DNA of 52,500 nucleotides from Symbiodinium natans (lineage: Eukaryota > Sar > Dinophyceae > Suessiales > Symbiodiniaceae). Made by a program: the position numbers and the translations under genes. Location of the stretch: positions 1-52,500 of the forward strand of contig CAJNDS010002221.1 in assembly GCA_905221605.1 (NCBI GenBank), written 5' to 3'. The notes under the pieces are model-generated. The model searched no databases. It was not told the DNA's origin and saw only the letters and a program-made list of their open reading frames with translations. Shown here piece by piece: positions 18,648-29,255 of the stretch (position 1 is its first letter; each line of letters opens with the position of its first letter).

Positions 18648-19859
18648 ATGACTGTTGGTTTCCGCTTCCTAAGTCTCGTGTGCCTGTGCGCTCTGGCTGC
18701 AGCAGGGAGGGAGCCCAAGCCTAAGGAGTTGGAGTCGCTGACTGACGAGCTGAAAGAGTTCTTTGCGAAGTTCAGCGAGTTTGAGGGCGAGAAGGCCGCG
18801 GAAGAGCTGCTCTGCAAGGTGACACGGACGGACCGGGCGTTCCAGGAGGGTCTTGGAAACCGCACGCTTGTGGTGAGCACCGAGGAGGGGAGCCGGAGGC
18901 TCTGGACCCCGGCAGAAGAGGGCATCCTTGAGCTGCTCTTGGAACTTGGGCGGGACTTCGTGGATTTCGACGTGCACGGCCACCTGGAGCACCAGGGCTC
19001 CCAACTGCGCGTGGAAATGGCCAAGCCCTCGCACGTCCGTCAGCTCGCAAGTCAGAGCCCCACGGGGATGCCAGAGGTTCATCTGACGTTGAAGGGCCCG
19101 TCGACGGTCGAGTCGGTCATGCGAAGTGCCAGGAAGGCCAAGGACAAGGTCGTGGAGTGGGTTTCCCAAGCGACGGCCGACATGGTCGGACAGGCGCCCT
19201 CCAAACAGGAGCTAGCCAGTGCCCAAGAGGAGCTGGACAGCCAGAGCATCACATTGGAGGTTCCGGAGGTTGCAGCCATCCGTCACGAGGGCTATGAGGT
19301 CTCGAGGTGGCCTAAAGCAGTTGAGGTCCTGAAGAAGCGCCTAAACTTGTCCGACGACTTCGAGCAAGAGCTGTTGCTTGCACAGTTCCGTCGGAGTGGC
19401 AGTGGCTACTTCCAGACTCCGATAGAGGAGGATGGCAAGGTCGGCGTGCGCATCATCAGCTACAGGACCTCGAAGGTGGACGGTGAGATGCACATCGTGT
19501 ACGGGCACCTCTCCCTGAAAGCTTCGGGATCGGCCAAGGCCGAGAGAGCCGAGGGCCAGGCGGTTGTCCACGGTGACGACAGCGTGAGTTGGCGGGGCCG
19601 GAGCTTCAAGGCGCTGCCGGCAGCGTCGCCACGCTCGTCCACAGCAGGGAGTGACATGAACGGCATCACTGTTCACCTTCCTCCCGGGGCTTCGGTGGTG
19701 GACGTAGGTGATCCGGACTTTGACGGGATCCGGCAGCAGGTGATCGCGAAGTTCGGGTGGGGAGCGGGCGTGGCACACGCTCGTGTGCCAGGGAGCAGGA
19801 GGCCGGCGGCCGATCTGCGGGACAGCGATCGATTCAGCATCCGGATCGCTGTATTCTGA
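18648..19859 (+). CDS. Predicted secreted or ER-lumenal protein, unknown function
   Basis: The ATG at 18648 starts with a clear signal peptide (MTVGFRFLSLVCLCALAAAG) followed by charged mature sequence. The 403-codon frame has high GC3 and no stop, and is the best single-exon gene in the window. It contains a glutamate/lysine-rich helical part (residues about 20-50), a mixed alpha/beta middle and a proline-rich PPGASVVDVGDPDFDGI segment. No family recognised. The frame upstream of 18648 is open to 18600 without an ATG, so the signal-peptide ATG is preferred. The coding potential appears to jump to another frame near 19,790 (next entry), so the stop at 19859 may not be the true end. Confidence 0.72.
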   Translation: MTVGFRFLSLVCLCALAAAGREPKPKELESLTDELKEFFAKFSEFEGEKAAEELLCKVTRTDRAFQEGLGNRTLVVSTEEGSRRLWTPAEEGILELLLELGRDFVDFDVHGHLEHQGSQLRVEMAKPSHVRQLASQSPTGMPEVHLTLKGPSTVESVMRSARKAKDKVVEWVSQATADMVGQAPSKQELASAQEELDSQSITLEVPEVAAIRHEGYEVSRWPKAVEVLKKRLNLSDDFEQELLLAQFRRSGSGYFQTPIEEDGKVGVRIISYRTSKVDGEMHIVYGHLSLKASGSAKAERAEGQAVVHGDDSVSWRGRSFKALPAASPRSSTAGSDMNGITVHLPPGASVVDVGDPDFDGIRQQVIAKFGWGAGVAHARVPGSRRPAADLRDSDRFSIRIAVF

Positions 19860-20089
19860 AGACTGGGGTTATCTGCATCCACAGGGCGGCTCCCCACCCA
19901 GCTTCAAGTTCACCGGCGTTTCGGCGCGGCTCCTCATCGAGCTGCGCCCTGCCCGGTCGGCGCAGCTCCTGCTGCAGCTCGGCCGCTTCGGGGAGCTCTT
20001 TGCCCGGAGCAACTGGGCCAAGCAGTTGGGCGTGGTGGCAGACGCCGGGCCCGTAAACGCTCAAGCCACCCAGGAGGAGAAAGGTGAAA
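19784..20089 (+). CDS. C-terminal continuation of the secreted protein in a second frame
   Basis: Overlapping the end of the previous frame, the next frame reads SLYSEDWGYLHPQGGSPPS then FKFTGVSARLLIELRPA and LLLQLGRFGELFARSNWAKQ, all with G/C-ending codons. It ends near a GT following GAGGAGAAAG. The two frames look like one protein interrupted by a one-base shift around 19,790-19,830, or by an unrecognised short intron. Confidence 0.5.
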
Positions 20090-20099
20090 TCCTGTAAGA

Positions 20100-21362
20100 T
20101 CTGGGGTGTTGCGATGATAAGAGACTCCGAATATAGAACCCCACCCCCAATAAGGTTCCCCCTTATCCCAAACAAACCCCACATTGTATGAGAGATGGCA
20201 GAAGTTGCTTGGCTCTGTACGGCATAGGAGGCTGCACATCGCCAAGAGCGCAACTCGAACGGCGCAAGATGCTTTTTTGACGCGTCTTCCAAGTGCGTCG
20301 GCCAATGGGCATCTGGAGGTTTTGCAGGGGAAAGGCCACGAGTCGAAGGCAGGCTACGGAACGATGTGCTGTTTAGTGTCACTCGCATGCAGGTTTTTGT
20401 GCAGCAAAAAAAGGGCCGTGCCTTGCGCAGTGCCGCTCTGCAGGAAGCTTCCAGCCTTGACTAGTGCTTGCTGGGGTTTGTTTTATGCCCATGCTTAGGT
20501 GTTCAGGCAGAAGCTTGCAAGAGAGTCCCTGGGTGATGACGGCGAGGACCTCGGAAGTAGGTTTCGAAGTCTGAGCTTCAAATGGGGCCGAAGGGCACCA
20601 AGGCTGGTAGCGGTAAGAGCCGGATCCCCCGAAACCATGGGAAGGCACTGCGCTGTAGAGATGTGCTGTCTTCTGGGTGGATGGCTGGGCGAAGGAGTCG
20701 CAGCCTGCACCCATCTTCCCTCCAAGCTCAAAGTGGTAGCGCCAGGCCCTGGACCACGTGGCTTGTTTGTGGGCACTTCGGGGAAATTGAGGGCTCGTCA
20801 GGGGGGAGGGCCGACATCGTCGTGGTCTCAGGCTGAAGCGAGATGAAGGGATCATCCTAGACAGGCGGTGGCCATGATGCAAGTGTGCTTTGCAATGCCC
20901 AGCCACTAAACAGTTCTGTGAACGTTTGCACCGAAGCAGTTCTTCGTGCCCAGCATGGCGCTTGATGGAAATCGCCCTTAGAGTGCTTTCATAGCCCTTG
21001 CCCCCCTCCCTCTACTTCCAACTTGATCCCTGCTCTCGATGCTGCTAGGTGACCGACTCTTCGGCGCTGGTGGTGGAGGCGCGGACGTGTGTGGGGGGGG
21101 TCGGATGGGTGCATCAGTCGAAACTGCTCACGATGCTTGTTCAAGTTAAACTCCCCCTTGTGTGGCAACAACATGCAAATACAACAAATGCACACTGGTT
21201 CGCGAGAAGATCCTTCTGTATGTGACATTTTGTTGTTCCCGTATGCTTGTCGCAGTGCAAACTGCGAGGAGCTTCGTGCCGGGCCACTTGCGAAGGTGCT
21301 GGGCTCAGCTGTGAGGCGTTTTGATGGGGTACGTGCAATTGTGGCTAAGGAAAGCATACAGT
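20100..21362. other. No recognised gene
   Basis: Several open frames, none convincing. A frame after the AG at about 20498 (VFRQKLARESLGDDGEDL) could be a further exon of the secreted-protein gene. Confidence 0.3.
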
Positions 21363-22310
21363 AGGCTTCCCCAAAAAGTCAGGGCTTTGGAGAACCCGCC
21401 TCGTAGTCTTGCGTGCACGTCTTTGGGCCTGTAGGAAGGTCGTCTTAGAGCCTCCGCGGCTCCTCGCAGCTTCGAAAATATCGCTTGGCGCCCTCAGTTT
21501 TTGGCATCCGGATGGAGGAGGGCCCTCTTCCTAAGACCGCACTCCATACCGACCCTTTCATCTAAGGGAAGTGACGTGGTCCCTTAATATGGCCCCCTTA
21601 GAACCATTGAGAGGGTCCTGCAGTACGGTCCCTTGGGTTTTATTGGCTATCCAAGCGGTTTATAAGGTTTCCCCAATCAAGGGACCATGTAACAACCCTT
21701 CTCAGTTGAATGAGCTTGTAAACCCTTAACCCTAAGCCCTAAACCCTAAAGCCCTCCACCCTTCGGAGGCCCCCCGGCCTCGCACAGGTGTTCTCCCGAA
21801 ACCTGACCCGGTTGGCGGACCTGCGACCCGTTTGGGATTCTCTGCAGCTTCGGGTGGCATTTTTCGTAGGGCTTGGGGTTGAGGGGTTTAGGGGTTTCGG
21901 GTTTATAGGGATGAGAAGAGCGCAATGACATTCTTTAGGGTGTTCGGGGTTTAGGGTTTTTAGGGGCCTAGGGGTTTCGGCTTTTGGGGGCTTACGGGTT
22001 TTTTTCTGGGGATGAATGGCGCAAATTGCATTCTTCAGGTTGTTTAAGTGTGTGGGGCTGCTGGGGTTTGACGGCAGGTTGAGGGCCTTATAAAGGGGGC
22101 TTCAGGCTGAGGAGTCGCACCTGGCCTATCCTCCTGAACTGCGGTTTAGGGTTTAGGGTTTAGGGTTTAGGGTTTTTGTTGAGTCAGGTTGCCGTGCGAC
22201 CTTCTCAGGGGTTTAGGTTGTTGGGTTTGCAGCATGATGTTCTTTAGGGTTTAGGGTTTGGGGTTTAGAGCCGAGCCTGCAGGTCTTAGGGGTACCTCAG
22301 AGAATCCCAG
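21363..22310. repeat. Dispersed repeat, copy 1 (second copy at 43803)
   Basis: Shares with 43803-44975 the blocks AGGCTTCCCCAAAAAGTCAG (start), GTAGGAAGGTCGTCTTAGAG, CCGAAACCTGA with GGCGGACCTGCGACCC, GTGTGGGGCTGCTGGGGTT, and GAGCCTGCAGGTCTT near the end, in the same order and orientation. A foldback built on CATGGTCCCTT words lies within it at about 21563-21709. Telomere-like tracts inside differ in length between the copies. Confidence 0.8.
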
Positions 22311-22388
22311 AGGTGGCCACTAGTCGCAAGCAGACCGCCTTCGAAGACGGAGCGGCATCCTCATGCACCACGAGAGGGGAGGGGGGGG

Positions 22389-22535
22389 GTTCTCTAAATC
22401 GTGTAGAAGCAGGGGCCCGACGTATGAAAAGGCCCTCTTTATCGCAATAGTGAAAGGGTCAGGCTGAGCTTGGCTAGAATGGGGTTTTGAGGAGGCGATT
22501 CTTGCTAAGCCGGGGATCGCTCTGTAGAGAACTAC
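22389..22535. mobile_element. Short MITE-like foldback (GTTCTCTA ends)
   Basis: GTTCTCTAAAT at about 22389 and its inverted form TAGAGAAC at about 22526 bracket ~147 bp. The ends match the family of the clearer element at 41689-41785 (GTAGTTCTCTAAAT). Confidence 0.4.
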
Positions 22536-23690
22536 CCGCGCGCCTCCTCGGCACTCTTCTTGCCAGGGCCCCAACTGCACGAGCTGCAAGCATTGGCCAA
22601 AAAAGAGACCGCGCAGCCCCCCCACCCCCCCCAAGCCCCCAAGCCGAAAGTGGCAACCTGTCGGAGCTGCAAGATGCTGTAAGGACATTTGGGTTATTTC
22701 GGTGCTAAGTTGGAGGTCTTAAGGTTTTCAGCAGAGCTTCGTGCATCAGATCAGGGAATTAGCACATAAGACCAGAAGTGCCTTGTGAGGGTCAGTGGCA
22801 GGATTCCGTGGATCAACAAAGAAGTGGAGGGGTCAGAGGGCATCAAGCCGGGGACTGCTTGCCGGGGGAAGGGGACGCAGTGTTTTCAAGACTCTGCCGT
22901 AAGGGACCCCTCGAAGAACACGCTGGCGCTTCACGAAAGCTCGCGCTCCGTGCTCGAAGCGCAGAGTCTTCCAGAGTTCTCAATGAGAGTTGCACACAAG
23001 CACATCCAGGAGCCGCAGTTGCGAACTTGTACACAGGTAGAGCCGCACGACGTGCTGAGCAAACAAAGCTGAGCGTGAGTAGCCTGAAATGGCCGGATAT
23101 ATGTCTGAAAAAGGTAAACCCTAAACCCCGTATTGCTGCACTTCTGTCTTCCGATGGTTTCAGTTAGAACATTGTGCTCTTCAGCATATAAGTGCAGCTG
23201 CTGACCCCACATCACGGCATAGGAGTCCACGGGCATTGCCAAAACAAAGGCACCTTCCATGAGGTTCGGTTCGGCATCCGGATGCGGTGTTTCTTCAGGG
23301 TCCTTTTCAGAAGGGGTCGCATCACCTTCGAAGGTTTCCCACCGAAGTACTGCCCGACCGCTAATACTATACTAACCGGAAGTCCTCCTTCCCCCTCCTG
23401 AGACTCAATGCTCACGACTCTCTATTAAGATTGATTGGGGCAGTGCATGCTGAGGACAGGAGGGGCGGGGGCAAGTGGGTGGGGGTATTGCACTTCGGGG
23501 GGGAAGGGCAGTCCGCGGTTCCGATGGCGGATGATCCGGGGCGGCCGGAGGGCCCGCCGCGCCTCGGACGTTTTTGAGGAGTTTCGGGCTTGGGAGGGAT
23601 TTCGGGCGTTCAAAGTCTGCATCCTGTGCGGACCGTAGACCCGAAGCCCTCGAGCCCTCCAGGAACCTCAGCCCTACCCCTTACCCTAAG
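22536..23690. other. No recognised gene; weak exon-like frames
   Basis: A proline-rich frame at about 22560-22708 and a frame at 22785-23072 are open but match nothing I know. They could be exons of an unrecognised gene. Confidence 0.25.
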
Positions 23691-24420
23691 AAAGGCCATC
23701 TTTGAGCTGCTTGAGGCCCGCATGAACCCAACGCTGGGAGGCGGTTTGATACTTGCTGCTTGCGTCCACCCGTGGCTGCAGGCAGAGCTTGGGTTCATCG
23801 GATCCGGCGCTTGTGATGGATGCGACGACCAGGCCCGCGACCTTCTTGAGTATTGTGTGTGTGGAGGGGGCAGAGGAGACCTGTATGTAAAAGTTGGATC
23901 GTCCCACGAACGTGGTCACCCGGCACCCAAAAGCTCAGGAAATTCCTGAACCCTCCACCCTCCTGAACTCTGCAGGGCAAAGTAGGGCTTGGGGAGGGTG
24001 TGGGTTCACTCCAGGGTCGAAAAATCTGGTGCATCAGGGCAGTACCTCCCGAGTCCTGAACACCAATCTGGGCGCGGAAACAAGGGGACCTATAGACCCT
24101 AAGCCCTAAGCCCAGAAACCCTAAGCTGAACCTTATCCCCAAGCCCTAGTCCGTGCGGGGTTCTCGTCTTTGATTCCCTTCTTCGAGCCGCTTGAGGCCC
24201 ACTGTCTTGCCCCCTCATGTTCAGGATCCCCTTCCCTCCCGTCCCCAACATCCTTGATGTCGGATGCGCAACATACTTGGGCTGTTATACTTTATTGGAC
24301 GTGTTTTTCTGGTGGGACACGGCTTAAGTTTCTTGCCTCTGGCTTGCAGGCAGGGCCCGGCTTCATCGGATCTGGAACCTTTCATGGATACGACATCCAG
24401 GCGCGCCCTTCAGGGGTGGA
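23690..24420 (+). repeat. Two tandem copies of an exon-like module (FIGSG...)
   Basis: Copy A has ELLEARMNP (about 23704) and later LGFIGSGACDGCDDQAR (about 23788-23838). Copy B has a matching GCTTGAGGCCC stretch (about 24190) and later PGFIGSGTFHGYDIQAR (about 24355-24405). Diverged relatives lie at 26325 and 27903. This could be a gene with tandemly duplicated exons or decayed pieces of one; no family recognised. Confidence 0.45.
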
Positions 24421-24484
24421 ACGCCTCATGCAGCGGTCGATCGCCCCGGTCAACGAAGCCCCCCCAAGAACCCTGAAGCTCCTA

Positions 24485-25080
24485 ACGCCCTAAACCCTAG
24501 ACCACCCCCCCACAAGCCCCCGGCCCCCAAGCCCTCCCCCCCCCTCACTCAAGCCCCGTAAGCCTTACACCGCCACACCCCGAACACCAAGATCCCCAAA
24601 ACCCCCCGAAGCCCTGAAAAGCCCAGGGCACTGAATTGAGCCTGGGCCGAACAGGAGCCCGGACCCCGCGCCGAAGCAGAAAGCCAAGAAGGCCAAGGTG
24701 AAGTCCAGACCGAGCCTCGCCTTTGGGGTTTGATTTGTGGTTTGGGCTCTTGAGGGTTTCGCCGGCAGTTTCAGGGTATTTACTTCGGGTTTGGGGCGTT
24801 TTGGGGAAGATCTTTTGGATGTCTCGGCCTTTCTTTCGGGCTTTTGGGGAGATCGTGTAAGGGGCTTGAGAGGGTCTTTGACTTTCTGGCCTTTCAGCTC
24901 TCGCCACTCAGGAAGAGCCGCAAGGAGCCGGGGCTCCTTGGGCGGCACTGGTTTGGGCAGGTTCAGGTGTTTGGGGTTTAGGGCTTAGGGTTTAGGGGCC
25001 AAGGTTTAGGGTTTAGGGTGCGGGAGGGTTTAGGGTTTAGGGTTTTTTGGGTTTAGGGTTTAGCGTTTAGGGTTTGAGCT
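24485..25080. repeat. Degenerate telomere-like DNA, orientation switch
   Basis: C-rich degenerate words at 24485-24610, a Lys/Pro-rich exon-like piece around 24660-24710 (PAPKQKAKKAKVKS), then G-strand telomere-like words at about 24970-25077. Confidence 0.7.
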
Positions 25081-26320
25081 TATTCTGGGTTCCTGTGGAC
25101 CCCACTGTGCCGACATGCCTCAGAATCGGGGGCGGCGAGGCCTAAGAGAGAAAGCACGGGAGGCCAAGCCGCTGCCACGGAACTTCCCGAAGAAAGTATG
25201 CCGCAAGCCCAGAACCCCGAACACGCAACCCCAACAACCCTAACTCCCCAATTAACCCGCAATGTGAGCGAAGGACACATTTTCAAAACAAGAGAAACCT
25301 AGCTGTGTGTTTTTACTAAGGCGAGCAAAAAGAAAGCAAATTCCAGCTCTGCTGGGGTCAGGTTTTAGACTCATGCCAGAAGTTGCAGTTGCGTGGTCGC
25401 TCGTGTTCCAACACCGCCTTGCACGTGAGAAGCGGTCGATAGACGGCTGAATGATGCTCCAGACGCATCTGGCTCATCACTTGGCGCTCGTAGTTCCTGG
25501 CTGTCTGTGCAGAGTGCTTCTCCCAGCAGTGTCCAAAAGTTCACAGCAAGGACTGCGCCCACACATTCTGCGCAGGAGGCCGGAGGGGCTGCCGTTAAAG
25601 CCTGTTGCCTTCCGCTGTTTACAGGGGGGATCCTTAACCTCATCCCCCAAAGTCATACAGCTTCTCACCAAGTAGGGCCTCAAGATGCGCCTTGGGGTTG
25701 ACAGGATGGGCACCCGTGGTCGCAGTGCTGGGGGCAACTTCGGGGACTTCGGGACATCCGGCTGTCGTCCGAAAACCGCACTCCCCAAAAACAGCACTAA
25801 CCGGTTCAGGTTCCTGCAGATGCCGTCCGGCCGGAGACCCTTGGCCGCCACGAGTTGATGTTGATGTTCCGGAGGTCAAGCCCTTTTGAGGCTGTCATGG
25901 GTTCTCTGGGCGGAGTGCTCTGGCAAACTTTATTGACGAAGATGCGAAGCTGTGGTACCGGTGTCCAGAAGCTCAAGCATGGGTTCCAAATTGAGGACCC
26001 ATTTTTAGGGGTTCCAAAAATGAGGCTAGTTAGTATTTTGGGGTACATGAGGGGTACCCCTATGTTGGAAAAATGCGTAAAGAGCACGGCAATCCATGAC
26101 TCAACCTCCTGTCCATCAGCCTGTGGCTGCGCAGGCCGATGCCATACCTCGAAGCCCAACGTTGGAACCGTTATCAGTAGGGTTTAGGGGTTAGGGTTTC
26201 GGGAGGGTTTAGAGGTCCTGTAAAGCCGCCCCCGGATGCTTGATTGACGCCGAGTTTCTTTCAAAGATGAAGACCGAAGTGATTCCAAACGATCAGTCTC
26301 CTATCGTTTCCTGAAGCCTT
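25081..26320. other. No recognised gene; one exon-like fragment
   Basis: Around 25915-25975 a frame reads ANFIDEDAKLWYRCPEA, more protein-like than its surroundings. A block at about 25525-25595 resembles 30265-30325 (shared CAGCAAGGACTG/CACATTCTGC words), so this is partly repeat DNA. Confidence 0.3.
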
Positions 26321-26324
26321 AAGC

Positions 26325-26660
26325 TGCGGTTGAGGATCATTGGATCCGGTGCCATTGACGGGCACTATGACATTCTCCATGACGAGGCATCTGGCATCTG
26401 AACATGGACTTTCTTGGGGGGCTGCTTTCATGTAAGCCTGTAAGCAGCATGTGCTCCTCTCACTCCTAGATAGGCCCTTGGGACATTCATGCTATTGCCC
26501 GTTTTTTGGGTTTTTTATGAAGACCATGTGTATGTTTCAGAGGCTAAAGGGCCAACCTAGACACCGTACTGAGTCGAACTGGTCCAGGATCCTGAGCCCT
26601 CCGCGGAAGAATTGGAGGCCAAAGAGGAGACCGAAGCCCAAGCTAAGACCTGCTTGGGTT
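26325..26660 (+). repeat. Diverged exon-like modules (IIGSG and PSAEE types)
   Basis: RIIGSGAIDGHYDI at about 26330-26375 matches the IGSG module of 23.8, 24.4 and 27.9 kb. At about 26590-26645 a second module encodes PSAEELEAKEETEAQAK, related to 27.0 and 28.6 kb. Confidence 0.4.
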
Positions 26661-26999
26661 TAGGGTTAAGGTTTGAGGGTTTGAGGGTTTGAGGGGTTGA
26701 GGGGTTTAGGGGTTTCGGGTTTAGGGCTCAGGGCTGTGGGCTTTTCGACGTTGGTGTTTCGGGATGTTAAGCCGAGGTTTTGCTCTCGTTTGCTCACACT
26801 TGCATGAGTTATCGCCAGCATGACGCCATACCCAGAAGTTCTTCGTCTTTTCCCTATCCTCGTGCTAAGCCTCCGAGCCAAATGCCTTGAGACTTGAGCC
26901 TTGTGGTAGCCTATAGAGCATTAGTGCAACCCGCATGTGCAACCCAAAAGCCTTAAGCTTTGAACCCCGCTGGAATGCATTGTAGACTTTGAGCCGAAC

Positions 27000-27065
27000 T
27001 GGGCCAGGATGTGGAGCCCTCCGCCGAAGCTTCGGAGAAAGCTGAGGCGAACCAGGAGACCCCAA
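27000..27065 (+). repeat. Acidic exon-like module (PSAEASEKAEANQET)
   Basis: An in-frame segment VEPSAEASEKAEANQET, near-identical in design to 26.6 and 28.6 kb. All follow a conserved CAGGAT or GAGGAT and end with GAGACC. Confidence 0.4.
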
Positions 27066-27439
27066 CCCTCTTGAGGCGCACGAGGCGTACGGGTGTTTGC
27101 TCGTGGTGGTCTTTTGGATATGATGGGTGTTTTTGGGGGGTCTTTAGGGTTTTTCCATCTGCCTCCTGGTTGCACAGGCTTCAAGGGCTTGGCTGACCCC
27201 CCCTCCCCCTACCAGCCTCTGAAGCAGAAGCTGTGATTCATCTTGGTGGCAACTCTCTCGCATGAGGTCGTTGTCATGCACGCGCTCCCAGATTCTTATG
27301 CCCCCAAAGGTCTTGCCAGAAGAAGATGAGAAGATTTGCAAATTCATGAAGTTTGGGTCAGATTGCAGGGCGGATTCTATCAGTAGGCGATCGTTTAGGT
27401 CGGTGTGATCAGTGTTTGGGCTTTTTCGGTCTATTCTGC

Positions 27440-27720
27440 GATAAAACGCAATCTGCATGCATCTGCACGTCTATCTCTCAGGCTAATCCACCTCCTTCCC
27501 TTGCTGTTTGTAACCCTCGTAATGTTTCTGCTACTCTGACACCTACATTCACACCTGCCATTAACTTGAATATTAATTATAAAAAAGTCTAACATTAATT
27601 AATCATGCTTTCTAATCGTAAATTAAGGTGCTTGTTGATAGTGGCGAAAGACTGCCCCAAAGCAGTAGCAGTAATGATTTTATAATTGAGCTAAATGAAA
27701 ACCTAGATGTCAGGGTGCGG
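27440..27720. other. AT-rich patch of foreign-looking composition
   Basis: This stretch is far richer in A/T than its surroundings (for example TTGAATATTAATTATAAAAA) and lacks telomeric words. It contains a short frame (NPPPSLAVCNPRNVSATLTP) ending in a stop, then in another frame VLVDSG, the sequence type of retroviral-like aspartic proteases. Possibly a retroelement remnant; not provable by eye. Confidence 0.3.
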
Positions 27721-27902
27721 TCTCAGGTTTAGGGTTTTCGCAGCCGTGCTCACAAGGAGACCCATGAGCTGGCGAAGGAGCCGGCGGGGCCCCTTGGGCA
27801 GCAGAGGTGCAGGCGGCACATCATATTTCAGTCGGGCGACAGCATGATTAGCATCATCGCTGTTGCGCATCCCGCTACGAACCCGAACCAAGCTCCCCAG
27901 AT

Positions 27903-27962
27903 CGTGGCTGAGGATCATTGGATCTGGCGCCGATGACGGAAGTGACGACCAGGCACACCCTA
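27903..27962 (+). repeat. Exon-like module (RIIGSGADDGSDDQA)
   Basis: Fourth copy of the IGSG module, in frame as RIIGSGADDGSDDQAHP. Confidence 0.4.
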
Positions 27963-28129
27963 GATCGCCTGACACGTTCGTAGGGCATGAGACGCTGGAA
28001 TTTCGAAGATTTGTTGGAGCTTTCTACTCAAACCTGTGGCCACGAGCTGCCACGTATTTGGGACAGGACTCTGAACGACCGAAACCCGCAAAGCCCTTCG
28101 AAGCCAGAAGCCCCCCCCTCCCACCCCGC

Positions 28130-28520
28130 CCGCGCCCCGGAACTTTACATGAGAAGGCCCTGTTGACACGACCCCGAGCCCTTAAATCCTCAACCCCAAA
28201 TCCCAAAAAACCCCAACCCCGAAACCCCAACCCTGAACCCGCAAATCGTTACATCCCTTAAGTCCAAAACTCTAACATCCCTGAAGCCCTCAACAACCCT
28301 AAAGCCCTGAAACCCTTGACAACCCAAAAGCCCCCCTAAACCCTGAGACCCAAAAACCCTGAAACTCTGAAGCCCTTAAAACCCTCAAGCCCTGAAACCC
28401 TAAAAGACCCCAAACCCTAAAAACCCTTAAAAACCTTCAAAAACCCGGAAAAACCCTGAAAAGCCCCCCAAACCACCCAAAAAGCCCCAAAAAACCCCAA
28501 AACAGGGCCCTGAACGCCCC
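28130..28520. repeat. Highly degenerate C-rich telomere-like DNA
   Basis: Long run of CCC(T/G)AAAxCCC variants with frequent A or C expansions, the most decayed form of the telomeric word in the window. Confidence 0.8.
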
Positions 28521-28526
28521 TAGAAG

Positions 28527-28634
28527 CCCTGAAGGGTTCGAGCTGAGGATCCTGGAGCCCTAAACCCTAAACCCTAAACCCTAAACCCTAAACCCCTAAA
28601 CCCCTGAAGGGTTCGAGCTGAGGATCCTGGAGCC
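28527..28634. repeat. 42-bp telomeric tract between perfect 33-bp direct repeats
   Basis: The 33 bp at 28527-28559 (starts CCCTGAAGGGTTCGAGCTGA) recur exactly at 28602-28634. Between them lie 42 bp of CCCTAAA repeat, equal to six 7-bp units. The right copy continues into the acidic module ASSEASEKAEANEET at about 28630-28680. Confidence 0.9.
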
Positions 28635-28710
28635 TCATCCGAAGCCTCGGAGAAGGCTGAGGCCAATGAGGAGACCCGATAGCCAAGCCTCGGGCCTTCG
28701 TTTGGGTGAG

Positions 28711-29255
28711 CTCTTAGGGTTTAGGGTTTAGGGTTTAGGGCTTAGGGTTTAGGGTTTAGGATTTAGGGCTTAGGGTTTAGGGTTTAGTGTTTAGGGCTTT
28801 TAGGGTTTCTAGGGTTTCTAGGGTTTCTAGGGTTTTTAGGGTTTCTAGGGTTTCTAGGGTTTTTAGGGTTTCTAGGGTTTCTAGGGTTTCTAGGGGTTTT
28901 AGGGTTTCTATCTAGGGTTTCTAGGGTTTCTAGGGTTTCTGGGGTTTTTAGGGTTTTTGGGGTTTCTAGGGTTTTTGGGGGTTTTTAGGGTTGAGGGTTG
29001 AGGGTTTAGGGTTTTTTTGGGTTTTTAGGGTTTCTAGGGTTTTTTAGGGTTTCTAGGGTTTTTTGGGGTTTTTAGGGTTTCTAGGGTTTCTGGGGTTTCT
29101 AGGGTTTTTAGGGTTTCTGGGGTTTTTAGGGTTTCTGGGGTTTTTAGAGTTTCTAGGGTTTTTAGGGTTTTTAGGGTTGAGGGTTTGAGGGTTGAGTTTT
29201 GAGGGTTTTTAGGGTTTTTAGGGTTGAGGGTTTGAGGGTTGAGGGTTGAGGGTTT
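28711..29255. repeat. Telomere-derived minisatellite (TTTCTAGGG / TTTTTAGGG)
   Basis: Clean TTTAGGG words at about 28711-28800 give way to 9-bp variants TTTCTAGGG and TTTTTAGGG through about 29210, ending with GGGTTGAGG words. It looks like a telomeric seed that acquired a two-base insertion and was then amplified. Confidence 0.9.
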
